The position numbers and the translations under genes were made by a program. This document shows, piece after piece, positions 1-6,906 of a DNA stretch of 59,568 nt; position 1 is the stretch's first letter; every line of letters begins with the position of its first letter. The DNA is from Rothia sp. (in: high G+C Gram-positive bacteria) (GTDB taxonomy: Bacteria > Actinomycetota > Actinomycetes > Actinomycetales > Micrococcaceae). Location of the stretch: the NCBI RefSeq assembly GCF_015265375.1, contig NZ_JABZXW010000005.1:1-59568 (forward strand), given 5' to 3'. The notes beneath the pieces were generated by a model. The model ran no database searches and was not told the DNA's origin. It worked only from the letters and a program-made list of their open reading frames with translations.

Positions 1-49
1 CCCCCCCCCGCCTCGCTATGTATCGCTATGAGAGCAAGCGTTGTCAGTT

Positions 50-646
50 TTAGGACAGCATGGTGAGGGTGCCGAGCAGACCCAGCAGGCTCAGACCCGA
101 GATGATGTACGCCAGAATGTTGAAGGTCGTCATCTTCGAGGTGTACTTGGTGACGTGACCGGCGTTCACCTTCGCCGAGTAGATGGCAAGCCAAATGGAA
201 ACACCGACCGGGATCAGGCCCACGAGCAGCAGAGCAATCACCATGATGTTGGGGCTCAAACCGGAGCTATACGCAGAGGAGCTATAGCCGCGGGAGTTGA
301 GCGTTGCTTCAGAGTGGAGTGCCGCTACCTGAACCCACGCGTAGAGGGTCAGCGCCAGGGCGCCCAGGGAAGCGCCGAACGCGCCGATGGAGTAGAAGTA
401 GCCGGGGCCGCGGAAATCACCGGTGGTCTCGCCGTAGGGGCGGCGGTGCTCAGCCGGCACCCGGTAGATGTCCGGGATGCGCTGGTAGCTGTCGTCGCGG
501 TCGCGCACGTTAGCGGGTGCCACGCCCAGGGCGGGTGCGGGTGCTGCGCCGAGGGGAGCGCCGGGTGCTACGCCAGCAGGTACCGGCTGCGGGGAGTTTG
601 CGTTGTTCTGCTCCGGGAAGGAGGGGGCGGGAATCTGGTTTTCCAT
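50..646 (-). CDS. Proline/alanine-rich membrane protein, unknown function
   Basis: Encodes 198 residues that I do not recognise as a named family. Residues 1-50 are rich in Pro, Ala and Gln. Three hydrophobic segments follow (about 84-109, 133-157 and 173-196), so it should be an integral membrane protein with a cytoplasmic disordered tail. I chose the ATG at 646 because AAGGA lies 6-7 bases upstream; an earlier ATG at 670 has no visible ribosome-binding site. The gene is the first one left of the repeat-flanked island, and repeat copy 1 lies upstream of its start. It resembles in layout the two DUF4190-type proteins near 5-7 kb, but the sequence is different. Confidence is high that it is coding and low on its role. 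Confidence 0.75.
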   Translation of the reverse strand: MENQIPAPSFPEQNNANSPQPVPAGVAPGAPLGAAPAPALGVAPANVRDRDDSYQRIPDIYRVPAEHRRPYGETTGDFRGPGYFYSIGAFGASLGALALTLYAWVQVAALHSEATLNSRGYSSSAYSSGLSPNIMVIALLLVGLIPVGVSIWLAIYSAKVNAGHVTKYTSKMTTFNILAYIISGLSLLGLLGTLTMLS

Positions 647-670
647 GGTGTGTCCTTGAGTGGTCGTCAT

Positions 671-843
671 AGCGGGTATGTAGCTACCGCGTCGTAGCGG
701 TGGCGTCCCTATGACCGGCTATTCTGTGGCTCGTTTGGTGGCTCTGTGGTTGCTCTCGAATGTTGCCGGTGAGATTGAATGAACAATCAACGCCGAACAA
801 CGATATTTACCCTTCGATACTACGCCATAGGGTGCGTTTTCGT
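671..843. other. Intergenic region upstream of the 50-646 gene
   Basis: AT-richer spacer between the membrane-protein gene and repeat copy 1. It should hold the leftward promoter of that gene, but I see no convincing -35/-10 pair. A short GC-rich inverted repeat lies near 682-705. Together with repeat copy 1 it makes a gene-free stretch of about 375 bases. I see no small gene in it. Confidence 0.4.
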
Positions 844-1002
844 CTTCTCTGATGACGTTCTCATTACAATGCGGTCACCTGAGCACCCTCCAAGCACGCA
901 GGCACGCCCCGAGTGACACCGAAATTGGGCATAAAAATACCCGGCAGGTGACACCGTGGGGCGTCCTGCCGGGTGGTAGAAACCTACCGCGGTTCTTCCT
1001 CT
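844..1002. repeat. Direct repeat copy 1, left boundary of accessory island
   Basis: This stretch is repeated, with a few mismatches and an indel, at 4251-4426. Matching blocks include the segments around TCATTACAATGCGGTCACC and the terminator hairpin with its flank ending TTCTTCCTCT. Sequence identity stops abruptly at 1002. The two copies bracket a restriction-modification gene pair, so they probably mark the ends of an inserted or tandemly duplicated segment. Copy 2 sits just downstream of the tmRNA gene. Confidence 0.85.
932..974 (-). terminator. Rho-independent terminator (copy 1 of the tmRNA-type terminator)
   Basis: Arms ACCCGGCAGG and CCTGCCGGGT enclose a loop. Read leftward the hairpin is followed by ATTTTTAT. 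It ends leftward transcription out of the island. It is a second copy of the hairpin found directly after the tmRNA gene at 4355-4398. Confidence 0.8.
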
Positions 1003-1023
1003 TAGAAACTTCTAAGCGATGTT

Positions 1024-1239
1024 TTACACACTAGGTCCTTTAGGGGGTCCCTTAGGGAACTTTGAATCACTCTCAATCGTCCTTCTGGCTGCAAAAGTGA
1101 CCAAAAGACCTCCTAAAATTGCACTTAGAATTGATACTGGATTAAAGAACTCCCCGTCTCTGGCAAATGAGATAATCACCCAGAACACCGGAACAATAGT
1201 GAGAAAAAATCCTAGTGTAAATATATTCTTCGTACGCAT
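1024..1239 (-). CDS. Small membrane protein in the accessory island
   Basis: Encodes 71 residues. A start-proximal hydrophobic segment (about 5-24) and a second one (about 35-52) suggest two membrane helices, followed by a basic, Pro/Lys-rich tail. GGGAGAGG lies a few bases upstream of the ATG at 1239, which supports translation. The base composition is more AT-rich than the surrounding chromosome, in keeping with an acquired segment. It follows the truncated recombinase by about 15 bases and ends about 20 bases from repeat copy 1. I do not recognise a family. It could be a cargo gene or an anti-restriction/immunity-type accessory, but nothing in the sequence shows that. Confidence 0.55.
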   Translation of the reverse strand: MRTKNIFTLGFFLTIVPVFWVIISFARDGEFFNPVSILSAILGGLLVTFAARRTIESDSKFPKGPPKGPSV

Positions 1240-1254
1240 TGGACCTCTCCCAGG

Positions 1255-1446
1255 TTAAAGAGTGAGAGTGCAGGACACTGCTGCAACAGCTAGCGCAGCG
1301 GCAACTGGACGGCTCCAATTGGTGCCGCTGATTGTGTCGCTGTGGAGGTGCTGGGCGTCGCATCCCGCGTCGAGCAACGCCTCGCGCTGGGTCTCGAGCG
1401 GCTGGCCCTGGCGGGCGGTTGAGACGCGGGAGTATCCAATCTTCAT
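1255..1446 (-). pseudogene. Truncated serine recombinase (resolvase/invertase N-terminus)
   Basis: The first 47 residues match the start of the resolvase/invertase family: MKIGYSRVSTARQGQ with the catalytic serine in the RVS motif (Ser9), then a conserved segment ending SDTISGTNWSRP. After that the frame runs into an Ala/Val-rich tail of about 16 residues unrelated to a recombinase and stops. Intact members have 180 or more residues, so the catalytic core and DNA-binding domain are missing. The start lies 6 bases beyond the stop of the specificity-subunit gene, and its ribosome-binding site AAGGTGA overlaps that stop, so it was translated as part of the same operon. Linked recombinases in some systems rearrange specificity genes; this one should be inactive. 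Confidence 0.75.
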
Positions 1447-1452
1447 GGGTGG

Positions 1453-1986
1453 TCACCTTACTTCCACGCTGATGAGATGGCTCAGCGTTTCCTTGCTCGT
1501 GTCCAAGATGTCCTGCATGTAGGAGTCCATGTAGTCCCAGTCGGGCTTGCCGTCGGAGGTGGCGGGGAGTTGCATCTCATCGTCGACGATTCGCTTCATC
1601 GAGATCGAGTCCGACCAGGAGTATTTCTGACGCAGTGATGCCCTGAGCGCCGCGATGAGGAACAGGTGTACACACTCGCTGACCTGTTTCTCGCCTTTGA
1701 CGTACAGAGCGATGTTGTGGCTATCGTTCGAGCAGAAGTTCTGCTCCTGATAGGTGAAAGTCAGCGTTTTGCCGCCGATCATGATGCACCCGCCCTTGTC
1801 GAGCCACTCGGGTGGGCACGAGATGTACGTCAATACGCCGTTGTTCTTCTCAGATGCGGTGACATATGGTGTCGTTCCGCTATCGGGAATGATGTCCCTC
1901 TGCACGATGCTCTTTGTGTTCGACATTTCGAACACGTCGACGAGAGGGAACGTCCTCCAGTTTGTGGTCTCAATTGAGTTCATCAT
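1453..1986 (-). CDS. Half-size restriction-modification specificity (S) subunit
   Basis: Encodes about 177 residues resembling a single target-recognition domain of type I/BcgI-like S subunits: a Gly-Thr-Thr-Pro-Tyr-Val-Thr-Ala-Ser segment, NNGVLTY, an aromatic-rich TYQEQNF region, then DGKPDWDYMDSYMQ leading into a C-terminal helix. Normal S subunits have two such domains (about 350-450 residues), so this one must dimerise or bind a half-site. Start choices are ATG at 1995, 1986 or 1983; all overlap the end of the methylase gene (stop at 1970), which points to translational coupling. It would set DNA specificity for the nuclease-methylase partner. The truncated recombinase follows directly. 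Family assignment is good; the recognised sequence cannot be told. Confidence 0.8.
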   Translation of the reverse strand: MMNSIETTNWRTFPLVDVFEMSNTKSIVQRDIIPDSGTTPYVTASEKNNGVLTYISCPPEWLDKGGCIMIGGKTLTFTYQEQNFCSNDSHNIALYVKGEKQVSECVHLFLIAALRASLRQKYSWSDSISMKRIVDDEMQLPATSDGKPDWDYMDSYMQDILDTSKETLSHLISVEVR

Positions 1987-3793
1987 GACCGCCATCCTGA
2001 TTCATAGAAACCTGATTCATAGAAACCTGAACTCGCCCATGCTCCGCGCTCACCGAGCTCGAGTACATGACCGTCTCGAGGAGCTTCTCGCCGAACTCCT
2101 TGGCGTCGATGCCCTGCTGGAACATGAGGTAGTTCAGGGCCGTCCGTTTGAAGTCCTCCTCGAAGATCTCGAAGGGCTTCTGCGGGAGCTGGTAGGACAG
2201 GTGCTCGGTGGGATCGACCCACTGGCAGGTGTCGTCGCCCGATTGCTTCTCGACCACGTCGATCCAGTGGTCCTCGATGGAGGCCCATCGGCCGTACACG
2301 TCGTGTCGGCCCTTGTTCTTGACCGTGGCGAGGCCGTCGCTCTCCATGTGACAAGCGAAGATCTCCTTGCCATCCTGCGGGATGCCCGTCTCGAACACGA
2401 AGATGCTCGTCGTGATGCCAACCTTGAAGAACAGGTCCTCGGGGAGCTTGATGATCTTGCGCAGACGGTGGTGGGCGAGGATGCGCCTCATCTGCGCCTT
2501 CGACGCCTTCTCGAGCTTCTTGTCGGGCAGGATGAAGGCGCAGGCGGTGCGGGCGGGCACGCTGTCGAGCACGTTCTCGACGATCTGCATGCACCCGTAC
2601 TTTTTCTCGAAGGGCGGGTTCATGAGCACTTTGGTGATGTCCTGGCGGGCGATCCACTTGGCGGCATCCTCGTAGCGGGCGTCGAGCAGCTGGAGGTTGG
2701 TCTTTCCATCCTTGTGGATGAGCATGTTCGCGCAGGCCAGGGCGTAGATCTCGCGGTCGTTCTCGATGCCGAAGAGCTGGCTCTGCTTGATCTGCGTGGC
2801 CTTGTCGGTCTTGGTGCCGCCGGCCTCCTGGATCATGTTGGCCATCGCCTTGACTAGGAAGCCGCCGGACCCGCAGGTGGCGTCGAGCACGCGGTCGTCC
2901 TGGTTGACCTCGAGGATGCGGTACATGAAGTCCGTGATGTGCTCGGGGGTGAAGACCTGCCCCTGCTCGGACTTCCCCTTGTATCGGTTGAACTCATTGA
3001 AGAAGATGCCCATGACGTCCTCGCCTCGCCACTCGGAGGAGTTGACGCACTCAGAGATCTCGACGACCCAGCCGATGAAGGCGTTGATCGCGGCCTGGTT
3101 GTCCGTTGTGTTCATCTTGATGGTGGAGTATTCCTCCAGCAGGATGTTGATCTTGAAGTTTTGGTTGCGGCTGTCCTCCAGCGACTTGGAAAGCGTCGAG
3201 ATGATCACCGCCTGGAATGCCTCATATCCCATGTCGACGCAGCGTGACAGCCCCCCGCCGTAGCGCTCGGCGACGAGCGCGCAGGCGGTGAAGATCATGC
3301 GGTGGTAGAGGTTCTTGACGCCGAACTCGAAGTGCAGGCAGTTGTTGATCCTTGAGGTGAGCTCGTAGATCCGTTGCTTGTCGATCGCCTCGGCGTTGAA
3401 CAGGTCGAGGTAGTACTCGACGTTGTGCAGGATGTTGCTGCCCTGTGCCTTGTACTCCTCCTGACCCTTGAACACGCGCGTGTCGTCGCCGTTGTAGAGC
3501 ACGCCCACGACGTTCTTGTATCTGCGCTGGAGGATGCGTATGTTCTTGAGCAGTTCATCGACGTGGCCTGTTTTGAGCACGATACGGCTGGCCTTGGTCT
3601 CCAGCACGACGGCGGGGTCGTTCACGTTGTCGGGCAGATACCACCCGTCCGGCTTGTCCGCCACACCCTTGAAGCCCAGCTGGTTGAACGTCGTGAGCTG
3701 CCCGACGCCAGAGACGACCCCCGGCCTGTCCTCGAAGTCGAGGATTCCCCTGGCCTTGTCGCGCACCTGATCTTCGGTAAGGCCCTCCGCCAT
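1970..3793 (-). CDS. Nuclease-methylase fusion, BcgI-like RM subunit (HsdM family)
   Basis: Encodes 607 residues. The central/C-terminal part is an N6-adenine methyltransferase of the HsdM family: VFTPEHI (about 280-286), SAM-binding DATCGSGG (304-311) and catalytic NPPF (392-395). The first 160 residues are not the usual HsdM helical domain. They carry LPDNVNDPAVVLETKAS, a good match to a PD-(D/E)xK nuclease core (Asp55, Glu65, Lys67). Fused cleavage and methylation plus a separate S subunit is the plan of BcgI-type (type IIB) enzymes; no hsdR gene is nearby. ATG at 3793 is preferred because AAAGGAG lies 5 bases upstream; a GTG two codons earlier sits inside that site. The C-terminus contains a QVSMN repeat encoded by a 15-bp DNA repeat. 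The nuclease assignment is inferred from motif spacing. Confidence 0.82.
   Translation of the reverse strand: MAEGLTEDQVRDKARGILDFEDRPGVVSGVGQLTTFNQLGFKGVADKPDGWYLPDNVNDPAVVLETKASRIVLKTGHVDELLKNIRILQRRYKNVVGVLYNGDDTRVFKGQEEYKAQGSNILHNVEYYLDLFNAEAIDKQRIYELTSRINNCLHFEFGVKNLYHRMIFTACALVAERYGGGLSRCVDMGYEAFQAVIISTLSKSLEDSRNQNFKINILLEEYSTIKMNTTDNQAAINAFIGWVVEISECVNSSEWRGEDVMGIFFNEFNRYKGKSEQGQVFTPEHITDFMYRILEVNQDDRVLDATCGSGGFLVKAMANMIQEAGGTKTDKATQIKQSQLFGIENDREIYALACANMLIHKDGKTNLQLLDARYEDAAKWIARQDITKVLMNPPFEKKYGCMQIVENVLDSVPARTACAFILPDKKLEKASKAQMRRILAHHRLRKIIKLPEDLFFKVGITTSIFVFETGIPQDGKEIFACHMESDGLATVKNKGRHDVYGRWASIEDHWIDVVEKQSGDDTCQWVDPTEHLSYQLPQKPFEIFEEDFKRTALNYLMFQQGIDAKEFGEKLLETVMYSSSVSAEHGRVQVSMNQVSMNQDGGHDELN
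1996..2030. repeat. 15-bp tandem repeat at the methylase/S gene junction
   Basis: The unit CCTGATTCATAGAAA occurs twice in a row (1996-2010, 2011-2025), followed by a partial third copy (CCTGA). It encodes QVSMN-QVSMN near the methylase C-terminus. The unit is five codons long, so copy changes keep the methylase in frame and change only linker length. Confidence 0.9.
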
Positions 3794-3820
3794 CGCCACT
3801 CCTTTGCTACCAATGTCAAT

Positions 3821-3834
3821 AAATCGGTCGATTT
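3821..3834. promoter_or_regulatory. Palindrome upstream of the RM operon, possible operator
   Basis: AAATCGGTCGATTT is a perfect dyad (6-base arms, 2-base centre) about 28 bases upstream of the nuclease-methylase start, in the position of an operator or core promoter. No controller (C) protein gene is visible in the island, so the binding protein is unknown. Confidence 0.4.
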
Positions 3835-3866
3835 CGAACCCCTAGGAACAATGTAGGCTGCTGGGT

Positions 3867-4199
3867 TCAGTAAGACTCAGAACCTGTTCCATAATCGGTG
3901 TCCGACCACCTGAGTGTATCATCATTGACAACATTATCGATATCAAATACTTCTAGCGGGGAAGCCAGACCCAAATCACCATGTGGGTGACGGATATCGG
4001 GCTGAAGTTCATAGCAATGCAAAGATGAAAACCTTACTATCCGGGACATCGACGGTGCTGTACTCGAAGCGTGCATTTCGCTCATAGACAGCCCCATCGA
4101 AATAGCACACATCCTTGTCGAGTCAGCTGTGTCTTTTATCCTCGAGTTCGTCAGGGAGGTAGTCTCTGAATGAGGACCAGCTACCCCAATATCAACCCT
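3867..4199 (-). other. Open stretch without a good start, possible gene remnant
   Basis: A frame stays open for about 110 codons. Its last part reads like protein (acidic, with VFDIDNVVNDDTLRWSD), but the only ATG lies at 4112, has no clear ribosome-binding site, and the first part is low-complexity Ser/Met-rich. A second frame in the same stretch also looks protein-like over about 30 codons, which would fit a frameshifted, decayed gene. I recognise no family. The stretch lies between the RM operon and repeat copy 2, about 70 bases from the operon start, and may carry the operon promoter instead. Confidence 0.25.
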
Positions 4200-4250
4200 C
4201 TAACGAATGGGGAGAGATAGATCAGCCCTCGAAATCAACGACATGTGAGT

Positions 4251-4426
4251 CGTCATTCTCTGATGACATTCTCATTACAATGCGGTCACCTGAGCACCCT
4301 CGGGCACACCGGTACACCCCAGAACAGACCGACAATACAGACCGACAATTGGGCATAAAAATACCCGGCAGGTGACGCCGTGGGGCGTCCTGCCGGGTGG
4401 TAGAAACCTACCGCGGTTCTTCCTCT
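4251..4426. repeat. Direct repeat copy 2, right boundary of accessory island
   Basis: Second copy of the 844-1002 repeat. It contains the tmRNA terminator and a short extra internal duplication of CAGACCGACAAT that copy 1 lacks. Identity ends at 4426, about 60 bases short of the tmRNA 3' end, so the tmRNA gene itself is not duplicated. Confidence 0.85.
4355..4398 (-). terminator. tmRNA (ssrA) terminator
   Basis: Perfect arms ACCCGGCAGG/CCTGCCGGGT (4363-4398) with an inner GACGCC/GGCGTC stem, followed leftward by ATTTTTAT. It lies about 90 bases downstream of the mature tmRNA 3' end, in the correct orientation to end ssrA transcription. Confidence 0.85.
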
Positions 4427-4486
4427 GGATTGGAACCGATAATCACCGCCGCACCCCATACGGGATAGCGGACGGTTGGGAGATCG

Positions 4487-4856
4487 TGGAGATGCGGGGA
4501 ATCGAACCCCGGTCCGATGTGGCGTCAACGGGGCTTCTCCGTGCGCAGTTTATGCGAACGCTACTTTTCGGCTCCGGTACTTGCATAAACACATATACCG
4601 ACGAACCTAGTCACGTAAAAGTCCCGCTAACCCCCGCAACAAGGGCTAGCAGCAGTGGCCTTTTAAGTCGATGCCGGTAACTGAGCCAAAGGCATGCTCA
4701 GGCCGACAGACGGCAACTCGCGCTTAGGCAGCGAGTGCGAAGTCAGTGCGCTTAGATTCTGCACTTAATTTTTTGCAGAGGGCGTTAACGAGATAACCCT
4801 GCATCCTCGGCACGCTTCACCCATCTCAACTCACATCGTCGAAACCGATCATCCCC
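4487..4856 (-). ncRNA. ssrA: tmRNA (transfer-messenger RNA)
   Basis: About 370 nt. The 5' end GGGGATG pairs with CATCTCC at the 3' end to form the tRNA-like acceptor stem, and the T-arm GGGGTTCGATTCCCC is intact. CCA is not encoded and must be added. The tag reading frame (4724-4762, GCA resume codon, TAA stop) encodes AESKRTDFALAA, ending in the usual ALAA degradation signal. tmRNA with SmpB rescues ribosomes stalled on broken mRNAs and tags the nascent chain for proteolysis. smpB lies 2 kb upstream in the same orientation. The island boundary lies just downstream. Ends are precise to within a base or two. Confidence 0.95.
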
Positions 4857-4946
4857 CTATGCTTTTATCAAAAAGCCCACCGTCTTCTGAAAGTTTTCCT
4901 CGACATACCTTGATGCCGCGGTGCCATTCAAACACGGTAGAGATTC

Positions 4947-4976
4947 AGTATATCTAAGATGTTTAACGGCGTGCAA
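4947..4976 (-). promoter_or_regulatory. Likely ssrA promoter
   Basis: On the minus strand TTGCAC (4971-4976) and TATACT (4947-4952) are separated by 18 bases, a good sigma-70-type match. Transcription would begin near 4940, giving a precursor with a leader of about 80 nt removed by RNase P. Confidence 0.6.
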
Positions 4977-5065
4977 GTCCCCCACCCACGCAGGTACACC
5001 CTCCGCTAGAGGCGAATAAAGCGAACAGATCAGCGCAGCAGCAACACCATAGCCTGACACAGCGC

Positions 5066-5111
5066 ATAAAAAACAGGGTGAGGCTCCCCAGATCATCTGG
5101 GAGCCCCACCC
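5066..5111 (-). terminator. Terminator of the 5170-6057 gene
   Basis: A long hairpin (GGGTGAGGCTCCCCAGAT paired with ATCTGGGAGCCCCACCC, one mismatch) is followed on the minus strand by TGTTTTTTA. It separates the DUF4190-type gene from ssrA. The gap of about 310 bases between tmRNA and that gene holds only this terminator and the ssrA promoter. Confidence 0.85.
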
Positions 5112-5169
5112 CGTTCGCGTACCGCACCGGGTAGCCAAAATTAGGCAGTCAAAATTAGGCGGTCAAACC

Positions 5170-6057
5170 TTAGCGGTGAGCCGGAACAGTCATGCGGTTG
5201 TTCGGGTTGTCACCAATCTGGCAGACCACGTTACCGTGACCGTCCTCGGTACCAACCTCAAGGCATTTCTCAGCGGTCTGGAAGAAAGAAATGTATACGA
5301 AAAGCATGCAAATCGAAATCAGGACAGACACCGCACCGGTGATAATACCGGTCAGCGCGAATGCCTTACCCGCGCCAACTTCCTTAGTCTTCTTCAGGGA
5401 CAGCGCACCCAGAATAATCGCGGCAATACCCAGCAGAATACCAAATACGAGGAAACCGGTCAGCACAGCCGCAATACCGAGGATCATCGCAGCCAGCGCC
5501 ATGCCGGGAGCCTTCTTCGTCACGGGAGCCGCATACGGGTAACCCGCGGGCTGGCCGTAACCGTAAGCATCCTGCTGGGGCTGCTGCTGGTAAGAGTTCT
5601 GCTGGTAGTTGTAGTCAGCGGGCTGCGCCTGGTAGGAAGCCTCCTGGCCGTAACCGTACTGGTTCTGCTGAGCGGGCTGCGCCTGGTAGGAAGCGTCCTG
5701 ACCATAGCCGTACTGCTGCTGAGCCTGACCGTAGGTGTTCTGAGTCGCAGCGCCCTGGGCGGAGGTACCCTGAGCTGCGTTCTGGCCGTAAGCATTCTGC
5801 GAAGAAGACTGCGCACCGAACTGACCGTACTGGTTCTGCTGGGCCGAGTTCTGCGGAGTAGCGTTCTGTTGCTGTGCCTGGCCGTAGGTGTTCTGAGCGG
5901 ATGCGCTCTGACCGTAATCCTGGCCGTAGGTGTTCTGTGCCGAAGGAGCCTGGCCGTAATCCTGACCGTACGAGCTCTGGGCGGAAGAATTAGGCTGCTG
6001 AGCAGCGTAGGGGTTCTGTGCGTTCCCCTGGTTGTTTCCGTAGTTATTCTCAGACAT
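5170..6057 (-). CDS. DUF4190-type membrane protein with long Tyr/Gly/Gln repeat region
   Basis: Encodes 295 residues. Residues 1 to about 180 are low complexity, dominated by Q, Y, A, G and S, with recurring YGQ, AQNTYGQ and YGQDYGQ units, most regular between about 30 and 165. Then come hydrophobic segments near 184-220 and 229-258 of the DUF4190 type, and a short outer tail with a Cys pair (KCLEVG ... VVCQIG). AAGGAAAG precedes the ATG at 6057. A paralogue with the same membrane core and Cys pair but a short N-terminus lies directly upstream. The membrane core is recognisable; the function is unknown. The aromatic repeat tail is expected to be disordered and might drive clustering. Confidence 0.8.
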   Translation of the reverse strand: MSENNYGNNQGNAQNPYAAQQPNSSAQSSYGQDYGQAPSAQNTYGQDYGQSASAQNTYGQAQQQNATPQNSAQQNQYGQFGAQSSSQNAYGQNAAQGTSAQGAATQNTYGQAQQQYGYGQDASYQAQPAQQNQYGYGQEASYQAQPADYNYQQNSYQQQPQQDAYGYGQPAGYPYAAPVTKKAPGMALAAMILGIAAVLTGFLVFGILLGIAAIILGALSLKKTKEVGAGKAFALTGIITGAVSVLISICMLFVYISFFQTAEKCLEVGTEDGHGNVVCQIGDNPNNRMTVPAHR

Positions 6058-6238
6058 CCGTCGTTCTTTCCTTCACAGTTGCAGCGAACAATTTATACTC
6101 GCCCAACGCACCATTGCGCGCTGAGTTCGGTTCCATTATATAAATAAGCCGCCATTTGGGTCATCTATGAAGTCCAAGATTCCAGAATCATCCCCCAGAA
6201 TCCACCAATCGGGCAGAATCAGCGCAGAAACAGAGCAA

Positions 6239-6269
6239 GGGACCGAATAGTTCAACACTATTCGGTCCC
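6239..6269 (-). terminator. Hairpin terminator of the 6297-6752 gene
   Basis: Perfect arms GGGACCGAATAG and CTATTCGGTCCC with a short loop, about 28 bases past the stop codon. No long T-run follows on the minus strand, so termination may be weak. Confidence 0.65.
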
Positions 6270-6296
6270 TTCACGTCTCTATATGCTCAACGCGGC

Positions 6297-6752
6297 TTAG
6301 CGGCGGGCAGCGTCGTAGTCCTCGGGAGTCAGGGTCATGGTCTGACCGGCCATGGTGCACACGTAGTTACCGTTCGAATCCTGCACCGCGTTCTCAACGC
6401 ACTGGCTCGCGAGAACAATGCCGAGCACCATCATAGCAGCAGCAGCAATCATGCCCAGCGCGCCGGTAACAATACCACCAATCGCCATGCCCTTACCGGA
6501 TGCGGTACCGTTCTTCACCTTCACCAGAGCAACAATACCCAGGATCACGCCGACCAGGCCCAGAACAGCACCAAAAAACATCAAGCCAGTGAGCAGACCA
6601 ATAATACCCAGAATCAGCGAAGCAATCGCCAGAGCCGAGCTCGGGGTCGGCTGGTAGCCGGGGTAACCACCCTGCATGTTGTATGCCGGTGCCTGCTGCG
6701 GTGCGGGGATGAACTCGCCCGGGTTCTGCTGGTAGTTCGGGTTCTCAGACAT
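6297..6752 (-). CDS. DUF4190-type small membrane protein
   Basis: Encodes 151 residues: a 38-residue Pro/Gln/Tyr-rich tail, two Gly-rich hydrophobic segments (about 39-78), a third at 88-115, and an outer tail with two cysteines (SQCVEN ... YVCTMAG). The pattern N-term tail, GxxLGxxG hydrophobic core, Cys pair matches the adjacent 5170-6057 protein, so the two are paralogues from a duplication. The ATG at 6752 is chosen because GAGGAG lies 6 bases upstream; a longer frame to 6788 has no such site. Function is unknown. Confidence 0.8.
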   Translation of the reverse strand: MSENPNYQQNPGEFIPAPQQAPAYNMQGGYPGYQPTPSSALAIASLILGIIGLLTGLMFFGAVLGLVGVILGIVALVKVKNGTASGKGMAIGGIVTGALGMIAAAAMMVLGIVLASQCVENAVQDSNGNYVCTMAGQTMTLTPEDYDAARR

Positions 6753-6906
6753 GTGTCTCCTCAAAAATGTATGGTGCTCACGGTACACCGCGAATTTTCA
6801 ACCATTATACGCGAGGAACCGCACCCGGGCCCCAGCCGCAGACCCCAACGAGATAGGGACCAGCTGATAGGGACCGGATAATTAGCTCCCCGCCGTTGCC
6901 TCAGCC

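Noticed and set aside
852..1034. Frame of 60 codons within repeat copy 1, with a related one at 4372-4680
   Set aside because: Both are readings through the terminator and repeat; the second runs into tmRNA on the opposite strand.
1453..3793. Classical type I restriction locus with a missing hsdR
   Set aside because: Considered, but the N-terminal PD-(D/E)xK-like motif in the methylase suggests a fused nuclease, so a BcgI-like reading explains the absence of hsdR better.
4857..5138. Frame of 93 codons upstream of tmRNA
   Set aside because: It overlaps the terminator of the neighbouring gene and the ssrA promoter and shows no protein-like features.
5540..6010. DNA tandem repeats in the DUF4190-type gene as a mobile or satellite element
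   Set aside because: The repeats are imperfect and follow codon boundaries, reflecting protein low complexity and not a DNA element.
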